Source: Pelomonas sp. CA6 (lineage in GTDB: Bacteria > Pseudomonadota > Gammaproteobacteria > Burkholderiales > Burkholderiaceae_C). From it: a stretch of 64,000 nt of DNA. Positions 44,793 through 52,635 of the stretch are shown here, in pieces (positions within the stretch are counted from its first letter, which is position 1; each line of letters starts with the position of its first letter). The notes under the pieces were generated by a model. That model was not told the origin of the DNA and ran no database searches. It saw only the letters and a list, made by a program, of their open reading frames with translations. The stretch covers positions 248,001 through 312,000 of the forward strand of contig NZ_JAKZFD010000004.1 of assembly GCF_022549225.1 (NCBI RefSeq), given 5' to 3'. The position numbers and the translations under genes were made by a program.

Positions 44793-45360
44793 CTCAGCGA
44801 CATCAGCAATCCCCTGCGCAGCTTCGGCTACGACGCGGCCGGCAACACCCTCACCGACACCGGCATCGGCTACACCAGCACCTATGGCCTGGACAACCGC
44901 CTGACCCGCCTCACCCGTGCCGGCACCACCACCCACTACGCCTATGACGCCATGGGCCAGCGCCTGCGCAAGACGACGGGCAGCGCGATGGCGCAGCACT
45001 TCGTCTACCTGCCCGACGGTCAGCTGCTGGGCGAGTACAGCGGGACGACGCCCGTCTACGAATACGTCTGGCTGGGGGATCTGCTGGTGGCCGTCTTGGC
45101 CGGCCCCTCATCCTCCGGCGCGCCCCAGGTGTTCCATGTGCATTCCGATCACCTGAACACCCCTCGCGTGCTGATCGACCAGGCCGCACAGACCCGCTGG
45201 CGCTGGGTGGGCGAGCCCTTTGGCTCCCACGCCGCCGAGCCCGCCCCCACCGGCCTGCCCCCCGTCGTGTTCAACCTGCGCTTTCCCGGCCAGTACTTTG
45301 ACCTGGAGTCGGGGCTGCATTACAACTACTTCAGGGACTACGATGCGGGGTCGGGGAGGT
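44793..45360 (+). repeat. 568-bp Rhs duplication, copy B
   Basis: This is the partner of 42683-43250. The left boundary is exact: TGA of the structured element, then the duplicated sequence. It contains the third copy of the 225-bp core-end repeat (45150-45360). Confidence 0.92.
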
Positions 45361-45869
45361 ATATCCAAAGTGACCCCATCGGGTTGCGAGGCGGGTTGAA
45401 CACATACGCGTACGTCGGGGGAAATCCGCTGAGCTACAGCGACCCAATGGGTTTGGCGCCGAAGCGATTCGGCAAGAATCACCCGCATTGCAAGGGGATT
45501 CGGGGCAAGATGACTGGCCTCCAAAACGAACTGGACACTCGATGGGGGGAGTTGGTTGGGGGCCTCCCGGAACGAATTGGCCCAGGGGAGCGACTCGCAG
45601 AAACGATGCGCGGCCATCGCACATTAATTAACAAAACCGATAGCAACTTGCGTTATTGGGAAAAGAAGTACGCGGAAGATTGTGACGACGACGATGATTC
45701 GGAAGACGGAAAAGGTAATTCCTGCGAGGTTTGCCCCTCTGGAAGTACTGTGGCAAAAACAGCGGCCGGTGTAGGTGCTGCCTATGTTGCCTACCGTTGC
45801 ATCCGGATGCTTCCCTCTCTCGCTCCTCCTTTGTGGTGGACCATTCCTGCAAATGCGGCAGTCCCATGA
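44793..45869 (+). pseudogene. 5'-truncated Rhs tip with third C-terminal toxin domain
   Basis: The frame opens right after an in-frame TGA at 44790-44792 and has no start codon before an internal ATG at 44952, so only a fragment could be made. It encodes the Rhs core end and then a tip of about 145 residues. The tip has a basic Cys/His region (NHPHCKGIRGKMTG), a helical part, an acidic run (EDCDDDDDSEDG) and a hydrophobic end with LPPLWW-like features (SLAPPLWWTIPANA). The function of this tip is unknown. Its stop overlaps the next gene. It looks like a stored or decaying cassette. Confidence 0.8.
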
Positions 45870-46390
45870 GTCCTGAAGTTACGAATCTGCGGCAGCGTCT
45901 AGAAGCTGCTGCTAATGAGCCCCGAAAGAAAGAGCTTGTGGATATTGCCCGCTCTTTGGAATACGCATCCCTCGAATTTGAACATCTTCCGGAAGAGATA
46001 TTTTCCATATACACGGATGCGCTCTCCAATCCGTTGCTTTGTGCAGCTCCGGGGGCTGACGAATTTATCACCGGACTCTTCAATGATTTTGAAAAGCTAT
46101 CGCCGCAGCAGCAGGAGGGCTTAAAGGCATTGTTTCTTGACCATGGCAATCTATTTACCCATCCAATGTTGCGAATTTCTGTGGGCGATTTAATTGCCCG
46201 GAAATTCTCAGGCAACGTTGCATTGGCCCTCTTCTCGAGCATGTGGATTGCGGGTAGCGAGCCTCTACGAGATATTGCTTATTCGGGTGCGCAGGTTCTT
46301 TCGCGTTTGTTTCCCGCGAGCGGCCAAAATCGTGACGGACTGCGAAAACTCGGGGAACTCATGAAGACCGGAGCGACCAACACTAAATAG
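45866..46390 (+). CDS. Helical candidate immunity protein
   Basis: This 174-residue protein has no signal peptide and is mainly helical (LRQRLEAAANEPRKKELVDIARSL, LSPQQQEGLKALFLDHG). It has HEAT-like helical pairs and low GC. The ATG overlaps the tip stop by four bases (ATGA), the usual arrangement for toxin/immunity pairs. I know no family name. A cytoplasmic location suggests its toxin acts inside the cell. Confidence 0.7.
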   Translation: MSPEVTNLRQRLEAAANEPRKKELVDIARSLEYASLEFEHLPEEIFSIYTDALSNPLLCAAPGADEFITGLFNDFEKLSPQQQEGLKALFLDHGNLFTHPMLRISVGDLIARKFSGNVALALFSSMWIAGSEPLRDIAYSGAQVLSRLFPASGQNRDGLRKLGELMKTGATNTK

Positions 46391-46552
46391 TCAGCCTCGC
46401 CATATTTATTCACTGCTGGGGCGACTTGCGATTCGGCATGACGCGGTAGCGCTGAAGTAAGCGCGGTGTGCCGTAGCAGGCAGCCAGGCTCGCCAAGTCA
46501 TGAAGAGCAAGCAAAGCCCTTGCAGGCCCAGGCGGACGATGGCCCCCAGTAG

Positions 46553-46810
46553 CCAGCAGATGTTGAATTCTGCGGCGCACAGAAGGGTGTGCAGCGCATC
46601 GCCTACGGTCTGGCCGGGACCATTGCCTATTGGCCAATGAACGCCCCTCCGTCTGGTAAGGCGCAGCACAGCATCATGGGTCCTTACTACAACATCCACA
46701 AGGCCAACCAAAACCCGAGGAACTGCCAATGCTTCTGGCAAGCAGTAGGTGCGGTGCCACCTACTGCGCTGCCTGTTGGAGCAATACCCATTGAGCCGTT
46801 CGCGAATTGA
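46553..46810 (+). pseudogene. Remnant of a fourth Rhs toxin C-terminus
   Basis: This is an open stretch of about 85 codons without a proper start, just upstream of an immunity-like gene. It encodes KAQHSIMGPYYNIHKANQNP, CFWQAVGAV and a final GAIPIEPFAN. From memory, tips ending in IPIEPF(A/V)N occur in Rhs toxins. An in-frame TAG precedes it, and no Rhs core is attached, so it is an orphan toxin end. Confidence 0.55.
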
Positions 46811-46820
46811 GGGCAACAGG

Positions 46821-47054
46821 ATGAAATATTCCGACGGACAAGAGGCTAGGCTGGGCGACCAGGTGAAGCTCAGTGATGGTTCAGAGGGGGTCGTGGTCTG
46901 TTCTATTGACACAGACGAATTCACCTCTGACTACCCACGGGACCAGTGGGAGTATCTAAAACGGGGGGTGATGGTCAACTTCCAAAGGCTCGGGGTGGTT
47001 CATTACGAGCAGGCAGATGCAGACCTGGAGCTTGTTGAGCGGTCTGCAGCATGA
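46821..47054 (+). CDS. Small immunity-like protein (MKYxDGQ family)
   Basis: This 77-residue beta-rich protein begins MKYSDGQEARLGDQVKL and contains VVVCSIDTDEF and YLKRGVMVNF. I recall this short family as frequent partners behind Rhs and other polymorphic toxins. It follows the toxin remnant by 10 bp and has an AGGG-like site. It is probably a cytoplasmic immunity protein kept after loss of its toxin core. Confidence 0.75.
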   Translation: MKYSDGQEARLGDQVKLSDGSEGVVVCSIDTDEFTSDYPRDQWEYLKRGVMVNFQRLGVVHYEQADADLELVERSAA

Positions 47055-47087
47055 GGGGGAGCGCTTCGGGCCGGGCGGCTTAGCCCC

Positions 47088-47480
47088 GGCTGGCCGCCAA
47101 GCCACCCGAAGGGCTTGGCCTTGACGCGGTGGTGTGCCGTTCAACGCTCGTCGTGGGCGGTGCATGCGGACGAAGTGGCATGCGCCGCTGAGGGCAGAGG
47201 GCGACTCGCTCCCTTCCCTGGGAAGAGCGGGGGGATGGGCATGGCGCCAGGACAGCGGGCAGTACCGTTCTGCGCCGATAGGCGCAACCGTTCCCAGACG
47301 GGTTGTCGCAGTGATCGGGAGAACCGGGCGCATCAAGGGCCGGTCCAAGGCCCGGTGCGCGTCCATCGCACACGAGGGTTCCGGGACTGCCGCCCAGCGA
47401 CAGCGCCGGGCACGAGGTTCGCCGCTTCCTCGGCCGTTGAGTGCCGCTACGCCGATAGTCTCCGGCAGACATGCCGCATC
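47088..47480. repeat. Structured intergenic element, copy 3
   Basis: This starts like copy 2 (GGCTGGCCGCCAAGCCACC) and has the long stem GCGGTGCATGC/GCATGCGCCGC with loop GGACGAAGTG (47157-47188). TGCGCC/GGCGCA with loop GATA (47271-47286) follows, then a short ACC..GGT stem around CCCA (47287-47303). GGGCC/GGCCC with loop GGTCCAA (47337-47353) and GTGCG/CGCAC (47355-47371) come last, enclosed by GAACC/GGTTC (47321-47325 with 47377-47381). The stems differ from copies 1 and 2 by paired changes. The gap 47055-47544 has no other feature. Confidence 0.82.
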
Positions 47481-47544
47481 CATCCCCCGGAGAGACAGGC
47501 TTGGCAGGTCTGCCCGAGCAGTACCCGTGGATGCAATTCAGCGC

Positions 47545-48639
47545 TCAAGCCACCGCCGCATAGTCCGTGTACCCCTCCTCCCCCCCACCGAACAGCAGCT
47601 CCGGCCGCAGCCCGGCCAGCGGCAGGTCCTGGGCCAGGCGGCGCGGCAGGTCGGGGTTGGCGACGAAGGGGCGGCCGAAGGCGACCAGGTCGGCCAGGCC
47701 CGCGTTGAGCAGGGCGCGGGCGCGCGCGGCGTCGTAGCCGCCGGCGACGATGAGGCGGCCGGCAAAGGCCTGGCGCAGCGCGCGGCGGAAGTCCTCGGGC
47801 ACACGCGGGGCATCGTCCCAGTCGGCCTCGGCCAGATGCAGATAGGCCAGGCCCAGCGCCGAGAGCCGGCGCGCCGCCTCCAGGATGGTGGGCACGATGT
47901 CCGGGCAGTCCATGTTGCGCGCGGTGATGTGCGGCGCCAGGCGCACGCCGACGCGCTCGGCCCCGATCTCGGCCGCCACGGCCTGGGCCACGTCCATCAG
48001 GAAGCGCAGGCGACCGTCGCGGCTGCCACCATAGGCATCGTCGCGCTGGTTGGCGCTGCTGCGCAGGAACTGGTCGATCAGGTAGCCGTTGGCGCCATGG
48101 ATCTCGACGCCATCGAAGCCGGCGGCGCGCGCCAGCGCGGCGGCGCGGCGGTAGTCCTGCACGGTCGCGGCGATCTCGTCCAGGCTCATCGCGCGCGGCA
48201 CCGGGCAGTTCAGCATGCGGCCGCGGCCCTGGTCGTCGGCCACCCAGACCTGCGCATCCGGCGCCAGCGCCGACGGCGCGAGCGGCGCCTCGCCACCCTG
48301 GAACACCGGGTGGGACATGCGTCCCACATGCCAGAGCTGGGCGACGATGCGCCCGCCGGCGGCATGCACGGCATCGGTGACCTCGTGCCAGCCCCGCCGC
48401 TGCGCCTCGCTGTGCAGCCCGGGCGTGAAGCTGTAGCCCTGGGCGCGCGGCGAGATCTGCGTGGCCTCGCTGACGATCAGCGCGGCCGAGGCGCGCTGGG
48501 CGTAGTAGCGCGCCATCAGCGCGTTGGGCACGTTGCCCGGCTGGCTGCTGCGCGCGCGGGTCATGGGCGCCATCACGACGCGGTGGGGCAGGTCCAGCGG
48601 ACCCAGCGACAGAGGGGTGAACAAGGGGTCGGTCTTCAT
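47545..48639 (-). CDS. Old yellow enzyme-family alkene reductase (NemA-like)
   Basis: This 364-residue FMN-dependent TIM-barrel enzyme opens DPLFTPLSLGPLDLPHRVVMAPMTRARS. It has AQLWHVGRMSHP near residue 97, the substrate-binding HGANGYLIDQFLRSSANQRDDAYGG-type region near 180 (His and Asn present), and FGRPFVANPDLP near the end. It reduces activated C=C bonds or nitro-esters with NAD(P)H. It is divergent from a LysR gene 74 bp away, which probably controls it. Confidence 0.93.
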   Translation of the reverse strand: MKTDPLFTPLSLGPLDLPHRVVMAPMTRARSSQPGNVPNALMARYYAQRASAALIVSEATQISPRAQGYSFTPGLHSEAQRRGWHEVTDAVHAAGGRIVAQLWHVGRMSHPVFQGGEAPLAPSALAPDAQVWVADDQGRGRMLNCPVPRAMSLDEIAATVQDYRRAAALARAAGFDGVEIHGANGYLIDQFLRSSANQRDDAYGGSRDGRLRFLMDVAQAVAAEIGAERVGVRLAPHITARNMDCPDIVPTILEAARRLSALGLAYLHLAEADWDDAPRVPEDFRRALRQAFAGRLIVAGGYDAARARALLNAGLADLVAFGRPFVANPDLPRRLAQDLPLAGLRPELLFGGGEEGYTDYAAVA

Positions 48640-48713
48640 GCGTCCAGTGTGGCCACCCGCCGCGCCCGCACCCAGCGGGCGGTGGCCGATTCACTTTCAA
48701 AGAAAATCGAACG

Positions 48714-49625
48714 ATGACCCGCATCCTCGACCTCGAACTGCTGGTGCGCACCGCCGAGCTGGGCAGCCTCAGCGCCGCCGCGCGGGCGCTGGACTGGTCG
48801 CCCGCCGCCGCCAGCGCCGCGATCAAGCGCCTGGAGTCGCAATGGGGCGTGCCGCTGTTCGTGCGCAGCACGCGCAGCCTGCGCCTGTCGGCCGAAGGCG
48901 AGCGCCTGCTGCCGCATCTGCGCCAGGCGCTGGCAGCGCTGGAGGAGGCGCGCGCCGCCGCCACGCCGCAGGCCGAGCTGCGCGGCGAGCTGCAGCTGGC
49001 CATGCCGTCCGATCTGGGGCGCCAGGTGCTGCTGCCCTGGCTGGAGCGCTTCCAGCAACGCCATCCGCGGCTGGTGCTGCGCCTGCATCTGTCGGACCAG
49101 CGCGCCGACCTGATGCGCAGCCCGGTCGACGCGGCGCTGCGCTATGGCGAGCCGACGCGCGGCAGCCAGGTGGCGCTGCCGCTGGCGCCGGACAACGAGC
49201 GCGTGCTGGTGGCCTCGCCGGCCTATGTGGCCCGCCATGGCGTGCCGCAGCGGCCCGAGGAGTTGCAGCAGCACGAGGCGCTGCGCTTCATGCTGGGCGA
49301 CGAGCTGCCGCGCAGCTGGCGGCTGCGGGTGGACGGCCGCTGGGTGGAGGTGCCGGTGCAGGGCCGCCGCTCGGCCAACGACGGCGAGGTGGTGCGGCGC
49401 TGGGCGCTCGCCGGCCTGGGCCTGGCGCACAAGTCCTGGCTGGACGTGGCCGCCGATGTGCAGGCGGGCCTGCTGCTGCATCTGCAGCCGGGCTGGCGCG
49501 GCGAGGGCTCGCCGCTCTTCCTGGTCGTGCCGGGCCGACGCCAGCTGACGCCAGCGGTCCGCGCGCTGCGCGACTGGCTGCTGCGCGAACTGGCCACGCT
49601 GCCGCCGCTGCCGGGCCCGCGCTGA
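48714..49625 (+). CDS. LysR-family transcriptional regulator
   Basis: This 303-residue protein has an N-terminal winged helix-turn-helix (LELLVRTAELGSLSAAARAL, SAAIKRLESQWGVPLFVRST) and a C-terminal substrate-binding domain of the type-2 periplasmic fold. It is divergently placed to the ene-reductase gene, the usual LysR arrangement, so the shared 48640-48713 region should hold its operator. The effector may be an electrophile or quinone, but that is inference. Confidence 0.92.
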   Translation: MTRILDLELLVRTAELGSLSAAARALDWSPAAASAAIKRLESQWGVPLFVRSTRSLRLSAEGERLLPHLRQALAALEEARAAATPQAELRGELQLAMPSDLGRQVLLPWLERFQQRHPRLVLRLHLSDQRADLMRSPVDAALRYGEPTRGSQVALPLAPDNERVLVASPAYVARHGVPQRPEELQQHEALRFMLGDELPRSWRLRVDGRWVEVPVQGRRSANDGEVVRRWALAGLGLAHKSWLDVAADVQAGLLLHLQPGWRGEGSPLFLVVPGRRQLTPAVRALRDWLLRELATLPPLPGPR

Positions 49626-49651
49626 GGGAGAACGTCCGGTTCAGTGCCGGC

Positions 49652-50245
49652 TCAGTGCCGGTGCGGCGCCAGCGCGCGCAGCTCGGCCGGTAGCTCGCGG
49701 CGCAGCGCGGCGGCGTCCATCAGCCGGCCTCCCTCGCGTCGCGCGAACTCGCGCGCCTGCGCCGCGTCGGCAAAAGCCGGCAGATTGCCGGCGCGCATGG
49801 GCCCGGCCTGGCGGGAGCCGGCGACGAAGACCGCGCGCTCCAGCGCCACCCAGCCGCCGCCCGCCCAGTCGCTGACGTAGACGGCGCGCAGCTGCGCCTC
49901 GCTGCGGCCCGGCGCGTAGCGCGCCACGCGCTGCAGGTAGAGGAAGAGGCTCAGCGGCGAATCCAGGTACTGCACCGCGCCGTCGTCGAAGATGGCCTGC
50001 GCGGCCCAGCGCGGATGGCGCGCCGGGAACATGCCGCAGACCGGGCAGCGCGCCTGTTCGGGCACGGCGCGCGGCGCCTCGGGCGGCAGGCCGGAGGCGG
50101 GGTCGTAGGCCTGGGTGGGCGCGACGATGCAGACCTCGTCGGGCGGGGCCGCGGGCGCGGCGGCGGCCTCGCGCTCGCCCGCGCCGCGGCAGGCGGCCAG
50201 CCACGGGAGCGCGCCCAGGCCCAAGAGCCACAGCCGGCGTCGCAT
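49652..50245 (-). CDS. NosL-like copper lipoprotein with CPVCGM motif
   Basis: This 197-residue lipoprotein has LLGLGALPWLAAC as the signal. The CPVCGM motif near residue 67 is the copper site of NosL. QAIFDDGAVQYLDSPLSLFLYLQ, VYVSDWAGGGWVALERAVFV and FARREGGRLMDAAAL match the family. NosL chaperones copper to the CuZ centre of N2O reductase. It is the second NosL-like gene, last in the nos operon, and is separated from the first by two bases. It is more divergent than the first, so a slightly different role is possible. Confidence 0.85.
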   Translation of the reverse strand: MRRRLWLLGLGALPWLAACRGAGEREAAAAPAAPPDEVCIVAPTQAYDPASGLPPEAPRAVPEQARCPVCGMFPARHPRWAAQAIFDDGAVQYLDSPLSLFLYLQRVARYAPGRSEAQLRAVYVSDWAGGGWVALERAVFVAGSRQAGPMRAGNLPAFADAAQAREFARREGGRLMDAAALRRELPAELRALAPHRH

Positions 50246-50247
50246 GG

Positions 50248-50799
50248 CTACATGCGGCTGTCGTGCAGCGCGCCGCCGCTCAGGTCCACCATCTCGGGCT
50301 TGAGCTGCGCGAAGGGATGGACCTGGCCGCCATACTGCGCGGCAAAGGCCTGGGCCTTGTCAGCCTCCGCGAAGCTGGCCGCGGTGGGGCCCATGGAGCC
50401 GTGGCGGCGGCTGCCCAGCACATAGAAGGCCTGGCGCGCGTCCACCCAATGGCCCACCGGGCGCTCCCAGTCGGCCAGCGCCATGTCCTGCACCCAGGCG
50501 CCGCGCTGCTCGCGCAGCTGCTCGGGCTTGAGCAGCATGGACAGCAGCTCCACGGTGTCGCAGAACCACTGCGGCTGGGCCTCGCCGGCGAACAGGATCT
50601 GGCCCTTGGGGCCGGGGTAGTCGGCCAGCAGCATGCCGTCCAGCGCGCAGCTGGCGCCGGCGGGGATCTCCTGCGGCCGCAGCGCGGACGGCTCGTCTCT
50701 GCGGCCGCAGGCCGCCAGGCCCAGCAGCGCAAGGCCGGCGCAGCCGCACAGCAGGCGGCGGCGGTTCAGGGGCGACGAAGAAGAGGTGTCGGGCATCAT
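50248..50799 (-). CDS. nosL: NosL copper chaperone lipoprotein
   Basis: This 183-residue lipoprotein has an Arg-rich N-terminus and a lipobox (LALLGLAAC). Its copper motif reads CALDGM, keeping the first Cys and the Met but with Asp in place of the second Cys of CxxCGM. DYPGPKGQILF, WVQDMALADWERP and FYVLGSRRHGSMGPTAASF are characteristic of NosL. It delivers copper for assembly of NosZ in the periplasm. The ATG overlaps the nosY stop (ATGA). Confidence 0.92.
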   Translation of the reverse strand: MMPDTSSSSPLNRRRLLCGCAGLALLGLAACGRRDEPSALRPQEIPAGASCALDGMLLADYPGPKGQILFAGEAQPQWFCDTVELLSMLLKPEQLREQRGAWVQDMALADWERPVGHWVDARQAFYVLGSRRHGSMGPTAASFAEADKAQAFAAQYGGQVHPFAQLKPEMVDLSGGALHDSRM

Positions 50800-51635
50800 G
50801 GTTTGAATCTCCAGGCGGCAAGGGCCAGCGGGCCGAGGATCCAGCCCAGCATCGCGCCGCCCAGCAGCCACATCTGGCCCAGCGCGGCGGGAACGACGCT
50901 GGCCAGCCCGTAGAGGCGGCGCATGTCGTCCAGCGAGAACACGTTGAGGATGCGGAAGAGGTCCGCCGGGTTGAGCAGCAGCAGATAGGCCAGGCCCTCG
51001 CCCTGCAGCCAGCCGCCCAGCTGGCCGCCGCTGGCCACCAGCAGGCCCATCAGCACGAGGTCGAAGACCAGCACCATCACGAACCACAGCGCAATCGCCA
51101 GGCCGGAGGCGCGCGTGCGGTCGCGTGCCAGCACCGACAGCAGCAGCGCCAGGCTCAGGAAGGCCAGGCCCAGCAGCACCGCGCTGATCATGAAGCCGCC
51201 GTAGTGGTAAAGCCCTGCGGCGCCAAAGCGCTGCCACAGCAGCCCCGCGACGAGCGCGAAGCCGCCCAGCGTGGACAGGGTCAGCGCCGCGGCCAGGCCC
51301 AGGTACTTGCCCAGCAGCAGTTCCAGCCGCGTGACCGGATGGGCCAGCAGCAGGTCCAGCGTGCCGCGCTCGCGCTCGCCGACGATGGCGTCGAAGCCCA
51401 GCAGCAGCGCGATCAGCGGGATCAGGTAGACCACCAGGCTGACCAGGCTGGCGATGGTCAGCTCGATGGAGCGCGGCCCCACCACGCCCTGCGCCGCCGA
51501 TCCGAAGTAGGTGATGGCCAGCGAGAACAGCGTGAACACCAGCGCCACGGCCAGCACCCAGCGGTTGCGCAGGCGGTCGCGGAACTCCTTGCCCGCCAGC
51601 GCGGCGACGCCGCGCGTCCAGTTCGCCGCGCTCAT
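50796..51635 (-). CDS. nosY: ABC permease NosY
   Basis: This 279-residue protein has six membrane segments and the opening TRGVAALAGKEFRDRLRNRWV, typical of NosY. GERERGTLDLLLAHPVTRLELLLGKYLG is the ABC-2 permease coupling region. With NosF and NosD it forms the transporter needed to mature the CuZ site, probably by moving a sulfur species or copper complex. It is followed at once by nosL and preceded by nosF. Confidence 0.94.
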   Translation of the reverse strand: MSAANWTRGVAALAGKEFRDRLRNRWVLAVALVFTLFSLAITYFGSAAQGVVGPRSIELTIASLVSLVVYLIPLIALLLGFDAIVGERERGTLDLLLAHPVTRLELLLGKYLGLAAALTLSTLGGFALVAGLLWQRFGAAGLYHYGGFMISAVLLGLAFLSLALLLSVLARDRTRASGLAIALWFVMVLVFDLVLMGLLVASGGQLGGWLQGEGLAYLLLLNPADLFRILNVFSLDDMRRLYGLASVVPAALGQMWLLGGAMLGWILGPLALAAWRFKP

Positions 51636-51675
51636 GGGCGGGCCCTCCCGCCGCGGGGATTCGAGATCGCCTGAT

Positions 51676-52635
51676 TCATGCCTGCGCCTCCCGCAGTTCG
51701 AAGTACACGTCTTCCAGGCTGGGCTCCTGCAGCTGCAGGTCCTGCAGCCCGGCGCCCGCGGCGCGCGCCAGCAGCGCCATCTTCAGCGCGCGCGGCAAGC
51801 GCAGCCGGGCCTGGCCCGGGGCCAGGTCTTGCCATTGCAGCGGCGCGCCAGCGTGGGCCTGGTCCAGCTCGGCGTGGAGCTGGCGCAGCCGCCCGGGCTC
51901 GCCCTGCATCTGCAGCAGCAGCGGCAGCTGCGACCGCTCGCGCAGCTGGGCCACCGTGCCCTGGGCGCAGACGCGGCCCTGGTGCAGCATGGCCAGCGCG
52001 TCCACCCGCCCCTGCAGCTCGGCCAGGATGTGGGAGCTGATCACCAGCGTCACGCCCTGCGCGCGCAGCTCGTCGAGCAGGCGGTAGAACTCGCGGATCG
52101 CCGCCGGGTCCAGGCCCGTGGTGGGCTCGTCCAGCAGCAGCAGGCGCGGCTCGCCCAGCAGCGCCTGCGCGAAGCCCAGGCGCTGGCGCATGCCCTTGGA
52201 GTACTCGCGCACCGCGCGCCGCATCGCGCCGCCCAGGCCCACGCGCTCCAGCAGCGTCTGGCACTGTGCGGCCGGCGCGTTCTTCAGCCGGGCGAAGAAC
52301 TGCAGGGTTTCCAGCCCGCTGAGGTTGTCGTACAGCACCAGGTTCTCGGGCAGATAGCCCAGGCGCCGGCGCTGCTCGCGAAAGCCCGCGCCGCCGACCT
52401 CGCAGCCGCCCAGCTCCAGCCGGCCGTGGCTGGGGCGGATCAGGCCCAGCAGCAGCTTGAACAGCGTGCTCTTGCCGGCGCCGTTGTGGCCGATCAGGCC
52501 GAACAGCAGGCCCGGCGGCACCTCCAGGTCCACGCCGTCCAGCGCCTTCACCAGCGTGGCGCCGCGGCCGTAGTGCTTGCCCACGCCGGCCAGGCGCAGC
52601 GCCGGCCCGGCGGCCGCTCCATGTCTATCGCTCAT
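51676..52635 (-). CDS. nosF: ABC ATPase NosF
   Basis: This 319-residue ATPase has Walker A GHNGAGKST near residue 49, the Q-loop LGYLPENLVLYDNLSG, the signature YSKGMRQRLGFAQALL near 148 and Walker B LLLLDEPTTGLDP. The C-terminal domain is typical of NosF. It energises NosY for CuZ maturation with NosD. The start overlaps the nosD stop by 11 bp. Confidence 0.95.
   Translation of the reverse strand: MSDRHGAAAGPALRLAGVGKHYGRGATLVKALDGVDLEVPPGLLFGLIGHNGAGKSTLFKLLLGLIRPSHGRLELGGCEVGGAGFREQRRRLGYLPENLVLYDNLSGLETLQFFARLKNAPAAQCQTLLERVGLGGAMRRAVREYSKGMRQRLGFAQALLGEPRLLLLDEPTTGLDPAAIREFYRLLDELRAQGVTLVISSHILAELQGRVDALAMLHQGRVCAQGTVAQLRERSQLPLLLQMQGEPGRLRQLHAELDQAHAGAPLQWQDLAPGQARLRLPRALKMALLARAAGAGLQDLQLQEPSLEDVYFELREAQA

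Noticed and set aside
44250-44947. Several overlapping frames in structured element copy 2
   Set aside because: Open in many frames at once, as expected of GC-rich structured sequence; copy 3 does not keep the frames.
46406-46924. A 172-codon minus-strand frame across the orphan immunity gene
   Set aside because: It is antisense to the recognisable MKYSDGQ protein and has no family resemblance or ribosome binding site.
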